A DNA stretch of 64,000 nt from Clostridia bacterium UC5.1-1E11 (GCA_001305115.1 BCAA01000003.1:1-64000); one strand, 5' to 3'. Counted from the stretch's first letter, positions 48,312-58,406 are shown. Numbers and translations: made by a program. The notes: a model not told the origin generated them from the letters alone.

Positions 48312-48970
48312 TCACTGGAACTCATGGAACTGTCCATCGTAGAGGTTGGTACGGCGGATCTGTGCATACAATTCCAACCCCAACTCCCGCTGGACTGCCT
48401 CCAGCAGCAGATGCGGATTGATATTCATTTCACTGCCCGCGGGAAGCACCGCGCGAATCTCCACCTTTCCCTCGATGGGCAGTACCTCTACGCGGTCCAA
48501 GTAGGGCCGGATATCAAAATCGACAAAGCCGCTTTTTGTATGCTTGGGGACCACAAGCGATTCGCGACGGAACAACCCGGTCACTTCCTTAGCCAATGTA
48601 TCGGCGTCCCTTCCCTCGGGATCTATCAACATCACAAAGGATGCGTACGCGATCTTTCCCGGCTTCATCACCGGTTCTGTCACAGCAAGCACCGGCAAAT
48701 CGTTCGGCAATGCCTCATTCAGCCGCACAACCAATTCTTCATTGGACGGGCCGTCGTCCTCCAATTTGATGTCGACGCTCTCGCGCTCGCCCGCCACGCC
48801 AAGGGACAGCGGCAGAGCAAAGGTCAAAACGCCCGAGGATTAAAGCCCTGTGTATACCACAGTGGAATTTTAGCCCGGTGAATGGCGCGCGACATACAGC
48901 GTGTCAGGTCCAAGTGGGAGATAAACCGTGCGGTGCCGATCTTTTGAAACCAAATTCTAACGGTCCTCAT
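48312..48970 (-). CDS. Radical SAM-linked DUF2344 protein (frameshift near 48827)
   Basis: From ATG 48970 the frame reads VRIWFQKIGTARFISHLDLT and ends at FNPRAF. The next frame continues TFALPLSLGVAGERESVDIK to the stop at 48312. Together they give about 219 residues of the TIGR03936 family, normally paired with or fused to the radical SAM protein encoded just upstream. The break is in a TTTT run. The joint function is not known, though a link to RNA modification has been suggested. Confidence 0.85.
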
Positions 48971-50798
48971 AGCAGATTCCTCCCTTAAAACAGGCTGCAC
49001 CGCAAGCCGAACACGCTTCGCGGCAATTCGGCGTCGTGGTATCGGCATATGCCCGCTGGCACTCTCGAATCAAAAATTCTTTGCGGATCCCATAGTCCAG
49101 ATGATCCCAGGGCAACACTTCATCAAAGCCCCTGCGCCGGTTTGCATAAAAAGCTGGATCGACCCCACAGGACTCAAAGGCTTCCAACCAGCGGGGAAGG
49201 GAGAAATAATCGTTCCAGCCGTCAAATTTGCACCCCATCCGATGCGCTTCTTCCAACACAGCGCAGAGCCGCCGGTCTCCGCGCGCAAAGACCGCCTCTA
49301 AAAAGCTGGTATCTGCGTCGTGATAGTTACAAGTGATCTTCCGCGTAGTGACCGAATGCAGCAGATGGCGCTGCTTTTCATGCAGCAGCGGGATCGGGTC
49401 CTGTGGTTCCCACTGAAAGGGTGTAAAGGGTTTCGGAACAAAAGAGGACGCGCTCAATGTCACCGACACCCCGCGCCCCTTCGGCTTGTTGGGATTGGAA
49501 TAGTAGGCGTTGACCACCTTCTGCCCCAACTCCGCGATCCCCGCCACATCGTCCAACGTCTCAGTTGGCAGGCCGATCATAAAATAAAGCTTGATGGTAT
49601 TCCAACCTCCGGAGAACGCCATGTTGACGGTCTTCATCAGCTCTTCCTCTTTGACATTTTTGTTGATTACATCACGCAGGCGCTGCGTACCGGCCTCTGG
49701 CGCAAAGGTAAGGCCGCTTTTACGCACGGATTTGATTTTGGTCATCAGCTCATTGGAAAAGCCATCCACACGCAACGACGGCAGGGATACGCTGGTCTTT
49801 TCATCCCGCGCCCAGCTCAAAAGCTGCTCCAAGAGCGCATCGATCTTTGTATAGTCGCTGGTACTCAGGGATGAAAGTGAGATCTCGTTGTATCCGGTAT
49901 TGTCACAAAGCGTATGGCACTGCCGGTCCACAACCTCCACAGACTTCTCCCGCACCGGACGATAGATAAAACCGGCCTGACAGAACCGGCATCCTCGGAT
50001 ACAGCCCCGGAATACTTCCCCCACAGTCCGGTCATGGACAATTTCAATATAAGGTACGACAAATTTGTCCGGGAAATAGGAATGATCCATGTCGAGCATC
50101 AGGCGCTTTTTCACCGTGGCGGGAATCCCCGGCTCCGGTGTTATGGCAGCTATGGTGTGGTCCTCATTGTAGGCGACCGTGTACAGGGATGGCACGTACA
50201 CCCCCTCGATCTGGGCTGCCGCCCGCAGGAATTCCTCTTTGGAGCGCCCTTCCTTTTTGTAAGCGCGGTACAAGTCGATCACTTCCAGATCGACTTCTTC
50301 TCCCTCGCCGAGGAAGAACAGATCGACAAAATCGGCCAATGGTTCCGGGTTGCAGGCGCAGGGCCCCCCCGCCACAACGAGCGGCGACAGCCCCTTCCGG
50401 TCCGCGCTCCGCAGCGGAATATTCGCCAAATCCAGCATGTTCAGGACATTGCTGTAACTCAATTCGTATTGGAGCGTAAACCCGAGCATATCAAAGTCGT
50501 GGATGCTGTCTCCGCTCTCTAGGGCAAAGAGCTCCATCCCGCTTTTGCGCATCTGCTCCTCCATATCCACCCAAGGGGCAAACACGCGCTCACACCAGAT
50601 ATACTCCCGCTCGTTGAGCAATCCATACAGAATCTTCATGCCCAGATGGGACATCCCGACCTCGTATGTATCTGGAAAGCAAAACGCAAAACGAACATCC
50701 ACCGCACGCTTGTCCTTTACAACGCTGTTTAGCTCGCCGCCGGTATATCTTCCCGGCTTCTGCACCTTCATCAATAATTTTTCAAGCTCTGGATTCAT
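48957..50798 (-). CDS. Radical SAM protein with cobalamin-binding-like N-terminus (TIGR03960 family)
   Basis: 613 residues. After an N-terminal B12-binding-like domain (FAFCFPDTYEVGMSHLGMKI) comes the radical SAM core with the [4Fe-4S] motif in GCIRGCRFCQAGF, then SLPSLRVDGFSNELMTKIKS and LTFAPEAGTQRLRDVINKN. The C-terminal end carries a cysteine cluster (CREACSACGAACFKGGICYE). It overlaps the DUF2344 gene by 14 bases, as usual for this pair. GGGAG precedes the ATG. Confidence 0.92.
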   Translation of the reverse strand: MNPELEKLLMKVQKPGRYTGGELNSVVKDKRAVDVRFAFCFPDTYEVGMSHLGMKILYGLLNEREYIWCERVFAPWVDMEEQMRKSGMELFALESGDSIHDFDMLGFTLQYELSYSNVLNMLDLANIPLRSADRKGLSPLVVAGGPCACNPEPLADFVDLFFLGEGEEVDLEVIDLYRAYKKEGRSKEEFLRAAAQIEGVYVPSLYTVAYNEDHTIAAITPEPGIPATVKKRLMLDMDHSYFPDKFVVPYIEIVHDRTVGEVFRGCIRGCRFCQAGFIYRPVREKSVEVVDRQCHTLCDNTGYNEISLSSLSTSDYTKIDALLEQLLSWARDEKTSVSLPSLRVDGFSNELMTKIKSVRKSGLTFAPEAGTQRLRDVINKNVKEEELMKTVNMAFSGGWNTIKLYFMIGLPTETLDDVAGIAELGQKVVNAYYSNPNKPKGRGVSVTLSASSFVPKPFTPFQWEPQDPIPLLHEKQRHLLHSVTTRKITCNYHDADTSFLEAVFARGDRRLCAVLEEAHRMGCKFDGWNDYFSLPRWLEAFESCGVDPAFYANRRRGFDEVLPWDHLDYGIRKEFLIRECQRAYADTTTPNCREACSACGAACFKGGICYEDR

Positions 50799-50942
50799 TC
50801 CATTTTCTCCCGTTCTATCGCATTTACAACTATATCGCAATCTCGAATTTTTATTATACTGTACTTCTGCTTGCAATGCAATGTTTAATCCGCTGCGCAC
50901 CAGCCGTATCCGCAAGGAAGTTGAGAGTTCAACCTCAATCGG

Positions 50943-50992
50943 CAAGAAGGGCGTTCCTCCGCCAACTGTGCGACAGGAACGCCCTTCTTGTT
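50943..50992. terminator. Hairpin terminator upstream of the radical SAM gene
   Basis: AAGAAGGGCGTTCC/GGAACGCCCTTCTT stem with T-rich ends on both strands. It separates the radical SAM operon from the region around 51 kb. Confidence 0.65.
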
Positions 50993-51162
50993 TGGACCTT
51001 CAAAAGATCCTCTATTCGCTCTTCCTTAGTTTAAACTGATTTTAAAGTTCATGCGGGAAAAAGTCAAGCGTTTTATTTGCTTTTTTTCTGCAAAACGCGA
51101 AGTTTCCACCCGACAGCCTCTTTTCGCCCGGTAACAAAACCGGCACAAATCCCTTTCTAACG

Positions 51163-51295
51163 GGTCAAATCCTCGTGCTGGACGGCGGTCATATTGTACA
51201 AAAGGGAACCCATGAGGAGCTCTTCCCAGCAGTCCGGCCTATATACGGATTTCCTCCATGCTCATAAAGAGGCAATTGGATGGAAACTGGCATAA
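51163..51295 (+). pseudogene. C-terminal remnant of an ABC transporter ATPase
   Basis: The plus strand reads QILVLDGGHIVQKGTHEELF in one frame and then SGLYTDFLHAHKEAIGWKLA before a stop in another. This is the characteristic end of an ABC exporter ATPase after the H-loop. No Walker motifs remain upstream. It is a small decayed fragment. Confidence 0.75.
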
Positions 51296-51325
51296 GAACC
51301 TTTTAACTTCCTGTTCTTTTTTGAT

Positions 51326-51366
51326 TGTAAAAGGCCCCGGATATTCTTTTCTCCGGAGCCTTTTAC
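51326..51366 (-). terminator. Terminator after copA
   Basis: AAAAGGCTCCGGA/TCCGGGGCCTTTT stem just beyond the stop of the copper ATPase gene, with T's on the minus strand. Confidence 0.75.
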
Positions 51367-51373
51367 AGCCTTC

Positions 51374-53995
51374 TTATTCTTTCGCGCAACTGACCGGCGT
51401 GTAACCTGCCTCCTGCACAGCGTCCATCAATACCTGATCGGATACTTCCTTCGAGAGGGAAACGGTCGCCTGTTTCTTTTCCAGGTCAACCACTGCCTCT
51501 TGTACGCCGTCCACGCCTTCCAAAGCCTTTTGCACATGCATCTGGCAATGTGCGCACATCATACCGTCTACAATCAATACTTTTTTCATCAAAATCGTTC
51601 CTTTCTGTTCTACCGGGCCCTGTTCCGCAGGAACCGGAGTTTCTTTTATCTCTGGCAAAGCCGCCAGATGTTCCGCGCTGTGCTGCTCCTTCCCCTTCTG
51701 CTTAAAGAAACGGAGCCGCAGAGCGTTGGTAACCACACAGACCGAACTCAAACTCATGGCCGCTGAGCCAATCATCGGGCTTAGACGCAGGCCGAACGCC
51801 GGGAATAAGACGCCGGCTGCAACTGGAATCCCCAAAATATTGTAAAAAAACGCCCAAAATAGGTTCATATGAATATTCCGAACCACCGCCCGGCTCAGAT
51901 CAATCGCCGTGGCCACATCCTCTAAGGAATCCTTCATCAGCACTACATCGGCTGATTCAATGGCAATATCCGTTCCAGCGCCGATTGCGATGCCAATATC
52001 AGCGCGTGTCAACGCTGGAGCGTCGTTGATACCATCGCCAACCATAGCGACCTTATGCCCTTGTTCCTGCAAAGCGCGAATATTGGCCTCCTTTTCGGTG
52101 GGAAGTACGTCTGAAATGGCTTTTTCAATTCCGAGTTCCCGGCGAATCGCTTCTGCCGTCACACGATTGTCCCCGGTCAACATAACGACATGCAGCCCCA
52201 TCTTTGAGAACTGCTGAATTGCAGCACGGCTGGATGCACGGATGGTATCTGCCACGGCGAAAATTCCCACGATCGTCCCGTCTCTTGCAAAAAGGAGTGG
52301 GGTTTTCCCCTCCTCTGCCAGTTTTTTCACTGCATCCCGAACTTTTTGGGCACGGACATCCGCTGCCAAGAGGTGGCTTTCTTCCATAAATGCCGTGTTT
52401 CCTGCAAGATAGGCATGCCCGCGGACCGTTGCCTTGACTCCACGTCCAGCCTGTGCTTCAAAGGTCTCTGCTTTCGGGATGGATATTCCCACTTGCTTGG
52501 CATATTCCACAATTGCCTGCGCCAAAGGATGTTCGCTACCGGTCTCGACCGCTGCTGCCTCCTCCAACAAAGTCTGTTCCGTTATATGGGAATCTATGAC
52601 AACCACATCGGTGACCGACGGGTGTCCGGAGGTGATGGTTCCTGTTTTGTCCAGCACGATTGTATCCACCGCATGAAGATTTTCCAGGCTTTCCGCAGAT
52701 TTAATCAAAATTCCCATCTCAGCAGCCTTTCCAGTCCCGACCATGATGGCAACCGGCGTAGCTAACCCCAATGCGCAGGGGCAGGAGATCACCAAGACAG
52801 AAATAGCATTTGATAGCGCAAATTCAAAATTCTGACCCATGAGGAGCCAGACAATGGCCGTTACTATGGCAATTCCAATCACGGTTGGCACAAATACACC
52901 ACTGACCTTATCCGCCAGACGCGCAATCGGCGCCTTGGAATTCCCCGCCTCATCAACTAGGCGGATTATCTGCGATAATGTCGTGTCCTCTCCCACCTTG
53001 GACGCTTGAAAGCGAAAGGTTCCATTCTTGTTGATGGTTGCTGAGATCACCGGATCGCCGGGATTTTTCTCAACTGGAATACTCTCTCCCGTGATCGCCG
53101 CTTGATCCACATAGCCGTGCCCCTCGGTCACAACCCCATCTACAGGAATCCCTTCACCCGGTCGGATGACTACGATATCTCCCGCGATGACCTGTTCCGC
53201 AGGGATCGTCTGTTCCACGCCGCCGCGGATAACCACAGCATTTTTGGGCGCAAGATCCACCAGTTTTCCAAGCGCATCCGAGGTCTTGGACTTGGATTTT
53301 GCTTCCAAATATTTTCCAACTGTCACCAAGGTTAAAATCATCGCGGCAGATTCGAAATACAGCGCATGCGCGTATTCATGTACTACTGCCATATCCCCAT
53401 GACCAAAACCATAGGCCATACGGAACATGGCAAAAATACCGTAGACAAGGGACGCCCCTGAACCAATCGCTACCAAAGAATCCATATTGGGGGCTCTGTG
53501 GAACAGTGACTTCAGCCCATTCTGGAAAAAATGCCGGTTGATAAAAAGAATCGGAATGGTAATCAACAACTGTGTCAGAGCCGAAATTAGGGCATTGTCC
53601 ATTCCAACAAAAATGCTGGGAACCGGCAGATACATCATCGGTCCCATCGCAATATACATCAATGGAATCAATAAAACAATCGAAGACACCAACCGGCGCT
53701 TCATGCTTTTTCGATTCTCCTCCGCCCGGTCTTTCCTGGCCTGCCATTCACTCCGGAAGCTGTTATCTTTTGCGCCTGCCTGCTCTGGCAACGCCGCACC
53801 ATAACCGATCTTTTGAACAGCCGAAATGATCTCATTCGGTTCTAGCTGGGCTTCGTCGTAGATGACAGTCATCTGGTTTGCCAGCAAACTGACATTCACA
53901 TCCTCGACGCCTTCCAGTTTTTGCACACACCGGGTCACGTTTGCCTGGCAAGCAGCACAGGTCATACCGGTGACGGTATATTTTTCTGTTTTCAC
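51374..53995 (-). CDS. copA: Copper-translocating P-type ATPase
   Basis: 873 residues. N-terminal metal-binding domain with MTCAACQ (Cys13, Cys16), eight membrane helices, the CPC motif at 405-407 in VISCPCALGLATP, the phosphorylation site DKTGT (Asp449), and the hinge GDGINDAPAL. A second HMA domain with MMCAHCQ lies at the very C-terminus, after a charged linker. That is an unusual place and may act like a fused CopZ chaperone. The pump exports Cu(I). The gene follows csoR by 18 bases. Confidence 0.95.
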   Translation of the reverse strand: MKTEKYTVTGMTCAACQANVTRCVQKLEGVEDVNVSLLANQMTVIYDEAQLEPNEIISAVQKIGYGAALPEQAGAKDNSFRSEWQARKDRAEENRKSMKRRLVSSIVLLIPLMYIAMGPMMYLPVPSIFVGMDNALISALTQLLITIPILFINRHFFQNGLKSLFHRAPNMDSLVAIGSGASLVYGIFAMFRMAYGFGHGDMAVVHEYAHALYFESAAMILTLVTVGKYLEAKSKSKTSDALGKLVDLAPKNAVVIRGGVEQTIPAEQVIAGDIVVIRPGEGIPVDGVVTEGHGYVDQAAITGESIPVEKNPGDPVISATINKNGTFRFQASKVGEDTTLSQIIRLVDEAGNSKAPIARLADKVSGVFVPTVIGIAIVTAIVWLLMGQNFEFALSNAISVLVISCPCALGLATPVAIMVGTGKAAEMGILIKSAESLENLHAVDTIVLDKTGTITSGHPSVTDVVVIDSHITEQTLLEEAAAVETGSEHPLAQAIVEYAKQVGISIPKAETFEAQAGRGVKATVRGHAYLAGNTAFMEESHLLAADVRAQKVRDAVKKLAEEGKTPLLFARDGTIVGIFAVADTIRASSRAAIQQFSKMGLHVVMLTGDNRVTAEAIRRELGIEKAISDVLPTEKEANIRALQEQGHKVAMVGDGINDAPALTRADIGIAIGAGTDIAIESADVVLMKDSLEDVATAIDLSRAVVRNIHMNLFWAFFYNILGIPVAAGVLFPAFGLRLSPMIGSAAMSLSSVCVVTNALRLRFFKQKGKEQHSAEHLAALPEIKETPVPAEQGPVEQKGTILMKKVLIVDGMMCAHCQMHVQKALEGVDGVQEAVVDLEKKQATVSLSKEVSDQVLMDAVQEAGYTPVSCAKE

Positions 53996-54013
53996 AGGTT
54001 CTTCCTCCCTTCA

Positions 54014-54349
54014 CTATTTCAGCTTTTTGATTAATTCCAACGCTTCATCCACCACCTGTGTATTGCCCTTGCGAATTTCTTCTACTACACAGGTTTCCAG
54101 ATGATCTTGCAAAACAAGATAACCAAACGCCTGAAGAGCACTTTCAACTGCTGCAACCTGTACCAGAATATCACCGCAGTAACGGTTATCCTCTAGCATC
54201 TTTCCAATTCCATTGAGCTGCCCAATCATTCGTTTTAGACGGTTTTGCAGTTGGCGTAATTCCATATCCCCACGAGGCGTTGCTTTATAATGACAACCAC
54301 ATTCCATCGTTTCGTTGGGTGGTTGCAAAGAACCTTGTTGACGGTCCAT
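54014..54349 (-). CDS. csoR: CsoR-family copper-sensing repressor
   Basis: 111 residues from ATG 54349 (GGGGAG upstream). The four-helix fold has RLKRMIGQLNGIGKMLEDNR, then Cys in NRYCGDILVQVAAVESAL, then the pair HLETCV, giving the Cys-His-Cys copper site. Without copper it binds GC-rich dyads; with Cu(I) it lets go. Such a dyad sits inside its own promoter. It is co-transcribed with copA. Confidence 0.93.
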   Translation of the reverse strand: MDRQQGSLQPPNETMECGCHYKATPRGDMELRQLQNRLKRMIGQLNGIGKMLEDNRYCGDILVQVAAVESALQAFGYLVLQDHLETCVVEEIRKGNTQVVDEALELIKKLK

Positions 54350-54365
54350 GGAAATCTCCCCTTTC

Positions 54366-54428
54366 AAATACCCCCTACAGGTATTTTGAATTTACCTCTA
54401 TTATAATACCCCCTTAGGGTATTTTCAA
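54366..54428 (-). promoter_or_regulatory. csoR-copA promoter with CsoR operators
   Basis: TTGAAA (54423-54428) and TATAAT (54400-54405) with 17 bases between. The spacer is the near-palindrome ATACCCTAAGGGGGTAT, a CsoR-type operator. A second similar site, ATACCTGTAGGGGGTAT (54367-54383), follows in the leader. Confidence 0.85.
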
Positions 54429-54656
54429 GCCCTTTTTGAAGATTTTTCTTTCATTTGGATTCGCACCATCCTTCCTGTTAAAACGAACTAAGCTCTCATA
54501 CGCATCCTTTTGCGAAAAAGATCGATCCGCATAGGAATTCAATCTCTTGCGTTTTCCACCAAAATCCGCTATGCTATCCTTTGGTTAGCAAAAACAAACT
54601 CAATTGCAAAAGCGCGTTAGTTCTTTATGTTCCTGTGTGCTGGAAAGGAAACCACT

Positions 54657-55588
54657 ATGGATTTTTCTCTCAACTGTTCCCCTGGGGAACAGAAACATTT
54701 TTTGATTCCTGTCCCCGACGCGGATGCTATCGAAGCGGTGATTGTACAGGGGGCTTTCCCCGGAAAAACGCTTGTCGTTACAGCTGGGGTCCACGGCTGT
54801 GAATACGTCGGCATTCAAGCTGTACAAGAAATCCTTCAAGAACTCCGGCCCCAGGAACTTTTCGGCCGCGTTCTGCTCGTTCCCCTTGTTAACGCAGCGG
54901 GATTTTATGCCGGAACAGACTTGGTTCCCGCAGACAGAAACAATCTGAACCGCTGTTTTCCGGGTTCTGCTCAGGGGGGCGTCACCCAGCGAATGGCTTA
55001 TGCTTTGGAACAGGTTCTCTATAAGGAAGCGGACTTTCTACTCGATCTGCACGGCGGTGGAAGTGGTGAGTCTATGACTCCTCTGGTGTTCTTTCCGGTT
55101 GGAGCCGGCAAAAAATAGAAAGAGAGGCCCGCCGTGCTGCTTCCTGTCTTTCGCTGTCTTATCGGGTTCCATCTGTTGCCAAAAACGGCCTCTACAGCTA
55201 CGCGGCGCAGCTACAGATTCCTTCCCTCTTGGTGGAACGCGGCGGCGGGGGAACCTGGCATTCGGATGAAGTGGCGGCTTGTAAACAGAACATCTATGAG
55301 CTTATGGGGTTCCTGGGAATAGGTCCTGCCTCTCCGATAACCTCCCCCTCCGTCGAACTGGAACAGGTGCGTTATGAAGAAGCGCCGGAAGATGGATTTT
55401 GGTATTGTTACAAAACGCCTGATTCTCCATGCCGCCGCGGAGAGCTGCTGGGAAAATTGGTAGACCGGTATGGTAAAACCATCGACTACCGCGCAAACTT
55501 TGATGGCGTTGTCCTATATTTTACCCATTCCCTTGGGGTCCAAAAGGGTGGCGCATTGATCGCCTATGGAAAACCATACCATGTATAA
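54657..55588 (+). CDS. Succinylglutamate desuccinylase/aspartoacylase-like M14 deacylase (frameshift near 55112)
   Basis: From ATG 54657: VTAGVHGCEYVGIQAVQEIL holds the first zinc pair (HGCE), then NAAGFYAG, RNNLNRCFPG and LLDLHGGGSGE with the third ligand. The frame ends at KK; the rest (IEREARRAASCLSLSYRVPS to KPYHV) continues in another frame to 55588, with the catalytic Glu in LLVERGGGG. The break is in a run of A's. About 310 residues in all. The family removes acyl groups from amino acids or related amides. Confidence 0.85.
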
Positions 55589-55783
55589 TCGATTCCTTTC
55601 CCCAGACAAAGGCAGTTGCTCTTGGGTTTACGACAAAAAAGCCAAATGACCCATCAAAATATCATCATTTTCTGTTGTCCTCCTGCACAGCAGAGCGAGA
55701 AGGATTCGAAATCTTTCTACTGACCTATATTTTCTATAAAAAGTTTTCCCGATTTCTAATTATCTTTTCGAATCTTCGCAATG

Positions 55784-55825
55784 GCCGGAACTGCTTGGAA
55801 TATCAAGCAGTTCCGGCATTTTGCG
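55784..55825 (+). terminator. Terminator downstream of the M14 gene
   Basis: Perfect stem GCCGGAACTGCTTG/CAAGCAGTTCCGGC with a short loop and then ATTTT on the plus strand. Confidence 0.8.
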
Positions 55826-56040
55826 TTTCGGAAGACACCCCGCATAACCCGGCATTTCAGAGCCTCACTTGGCGTTCAAAAGTAGCAAAAAACGTAGCAG
55901 AAGTGGTGTACTGTTAAGCCGCCCGTTTGTCCAAGCAGCCTTCGCAGAAGCGAATGCCACACGGGCGTAAAATCTACATATTTCTCGCTTCTATGGCCGC
56001 ACCTTTTTTCAACAAGGGTCATGAAAAACGGATTGGAGGC
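55826..56040. other. Gene-less stretch between convergent genes
   Basis: No gene or repeat seen between the M14 gene (plus) and the reductase gene (minus). Confidence 0.4.
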
Positions 56041-56083
56041 TAAAAAGGGCCGCCCAACCCCAGATTTACGGGGCCAGGCGGCA
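56041..56083 (-). terminator. Terminator after the AhpF-like reductase gene
   Basis: GCCGCCTGGCCCCG/CGGGGTTGGGCGGC stem followed by CTTTTT on the minus strand, 30 bases past the stop. Confidence 0.75.
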
Positions 56084-56111
56084 CTATGCAAAAGTCCATT
56101 GACCATATAGA

Positions 56112-57751
56112 TTATTTCTCTTGTAGGAGCTCCAATAACTGGCGGATATTTTTCTTTCCAAACGACACCTGCGTGTCATTAACAACCAGGCAAGGCACAC
56201 TCATCACCTGATAACGGTCCTTTAACTCCGAAAAATGGTTAAGGTCATATACTTCAGCGGTCACCTGAGGGTGTAAAGAGGCGATTCTTTGAGCCGCAGT
56301 GACCAGTTCTGGACACATTGTGCAGGAAAGGGAGACCAAAACTTTCATAGAAACCGGTTGAGAGATTGCTTGGATTTCTTCCTTGGTCTCCGGATCTAGC
56401 GCCTGTCCTGGACCAGCAGCATTGTACAATCCCAAAACAAACGAGGTAAACTCATGGCCTCCAGGCACTCCATGGAATGCCAATCCAGTTTCTGTTCCAT
56501 CCGCTTTGCAGACACGGACACAGGGGCGCTCTTGCGCAGTATCCGCCTGCCGGTCTGTTTCCACAGAAAGCTTGTCCGTCAACGCTGCCATGGCCGTCAT
56601 ATATTGCTCCAGTTCTTTTGAAACTGGACGCTCATCCAGATAGAGTTTCAAGAGCAGCGGTTGGGCCATCTTTGAAAACACAGCATCCAACTGTACTCGA
56701 ATCTCTTCAGAAAACAGGCCTTCGTCCTTTGCAGGTCCTTTTTTCTCCGGCTCTGCCTTCGAAACTCTTGTCACCGGAGGAACTGGATGCAGGTCCGTCT
56801 TTCGCTGCATTGCTGCCACATACTTTTCCAACTCCGTTGCGGCAAGAGCTCCATCACCTACTGCAGTGACAACTTGACGCAGGCTTTTGATGCATACATC
56901 TCCCGCCGCATAGAGGCCATCCACATTGGTCTTTTGTTGTGAATCGGTGACCACATATCCCTGCTCATTCAGTTCGGCTATCCCCTTAACCAGACTTGTG
57001 GAGGGTTCGTACCCGGCGAATACAAATACGCCAAAGGTCTCCCCTTCCGGGGACCGGTACTCTGTTACCTCTCCCGTTTTGGAATTACGATAGCGAAGAA
57101 TCCGCAGAGAGGCGTCTCCGGATACTGATTCCACCTGTGTGTTTGTCAGGACCGTAATTTTTTCATTGCTTCTCGCCGCATCTGCCGTCGCTTTGGCGCA
57201 GGTAAAATCTTCCTCACGGATCAGGATTGTGACATGCCGCGCATATTTCGTAAGAAAAACGCTCTCTTCAGCAGCGGCAAATCCGCCCCCCACTACAAAG
57301 ACTTCTTTTCCCGTGAAAATTCTCCGTCACACGTCGCGCAGTAAGCCACACCATGCCCGCGGAATTCCTCTTCACCCGCAAACCCAACCATGCGGGGATG
57401 TGCGCCAGTGGCCAAGAGAACTCCAAAACACTTCTGTGCTCCGCGGCTTGTCTGGACGGTTTTGACATCGCCATCCAATTCCAAACGCTCTACCTCAGCC
57501 AATAAAAACTCTGCTCCAAAGCTTTGCGCTTGCTTACGCATCGTCTCTGTGAGCTCTGTTCCACTGGTGCGTGCCACGCCGGGGTAATTGACCACCTCGG
57601 AAGTGATGGTAATCTGTCCACCAAAACGTTCCTTTTCAATCACCAACACACGGTATCGGGCGCGGGCCAAATACAGAGCGGCCGTCAATCCAGCAGGACC
57701 GCCGCCAATGACAACAACGTCATACAGATTGTCTATATTCATCTCTGCCAT
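56112..57751 (-). CDS. Thioredoxin reductase-like flavoprotein with C-terminal double thioredoxin fold (frameshift near 57303)
   Basis: Two frames give about 546 residues. The first has the FAD motif VVVIGGGPAGLTAALYLARA and the redox pair CATC (138/141). The second starts at the NAD(P) motif VVGGGFAAAEESVFLTKYAR and includes the second FAD motif GLYAAGDVCIKSLRQVVTA. After a charged linker (about 320-350) come two thioredoxin-like folds; the last has CTMC in VSLSCTMCPELVTAAQRI. AhpF carries such a pair at the N-terminus, so the domain order is reversed. It follows ahpC by three bases and should reduce it. Confidence 0.88.
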
Positions 57752-57754
57752 AAT

Positions 57755-58318
57755 TTACAGTTGCCCTACCAAATCCAGGCTCGGCTTGAGCGTTTCTGCA
57801 CCAGGTTGCCACTTTGCCGGACAAACCTCGTCTCCATGTTCCGCGACAAACTGACTCGCCTGTACGCGGCGGAACAGCTCGTCCGCATTACGGCCAACAT
57901 TGCCCGCAATCACTTCATACGCTACAACCTTTCCCTCTGGATTTACAATAAAGCTACCGCGTTCTGCAACGCCATCTGCATCAATATATACTTCAAAATC
58001 CTTTGCCAAAGCATGCGTCGGATCGGCCAACATAGGATACTGAATCTTCTTGATACGGTCAGAGGCATCGTGCCAAGCCTTGTGTACAAAATGAGTATCA
58101 CAGGAGACCGAGTATATTTCACAGCCCACAGCTTTAAACTCCTCATATTTGTTCGCCAAATCTTCCAGTTCCGTAGGGCAAACAAAGGTAAAATCTGCAG
58201 GATAGAAGAAAAAGACGCTCCACTTCCCGAGAATATCTTGTTTTGTCACCGTATGAAATGCATTATTTTGGTACGCTTGCACCGAAAAGTCGCTGACTTC
58301 CTTTTGGATCATGGACAT
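57755..58318 (-). CDS. ahpC: Alkyl hydroperoxide reductase C, typical 2-Cys peroxiredoxin
   Basis: 187 residues. Peroxidatic Cys47 in ADFTFVCPTELED and resolving Cys166 in DEVCPAKWQPG. The enzyme reduces hydrogen peroxide and organic peroxides as a decamer of dimers. AAAGGAGG precedes the ATG. The reductase that recycles it is encoded three bases downstream. A consensus promoter with a dyad downstream of the -10 box suggests control by a metal- or redox-sensing repressor. Confidence 0.96.
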   Translation of the reverse strand: MSMIQKEVSDFSVQAYQNNAFHTVTKQDILGKWSVFFFYPADFTFVCPTELEDLANKYEEFKAVGCEIYSVSCDTHFVHKAWHDASDRIKKIQYPMLADPTHALAKDFEVYIDADGVAERGSFIVNPEGKVVAYEVIAGNVGRNADELFRRVQASQFVAEHGDEVCPAKWQPGAETLKPSLDLVGQL

Positions 58319-58351
58319 ATAAAAGCCTCCTTTATGATTTATTGTTTTAGA

Positions 58352-58406
58352 GTTAGCAATCGCTAACCTTATAGAACATTATACGTATTTTTGGAATATT
58401 TGTCAA
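58352..58406 (-). promoter_or_regulatory. ahpC promoter with downstream dyad operator
   Basis: TTGACA (58401-58406), 17-base spacer, TATAAT (58378-58383). A GTTAGC/GCTAAC dyad (58352-58367) lies about ten bases after the -10 box, where a repressor would block transcription. The regulator family is not certain. Confidence 0.75.
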
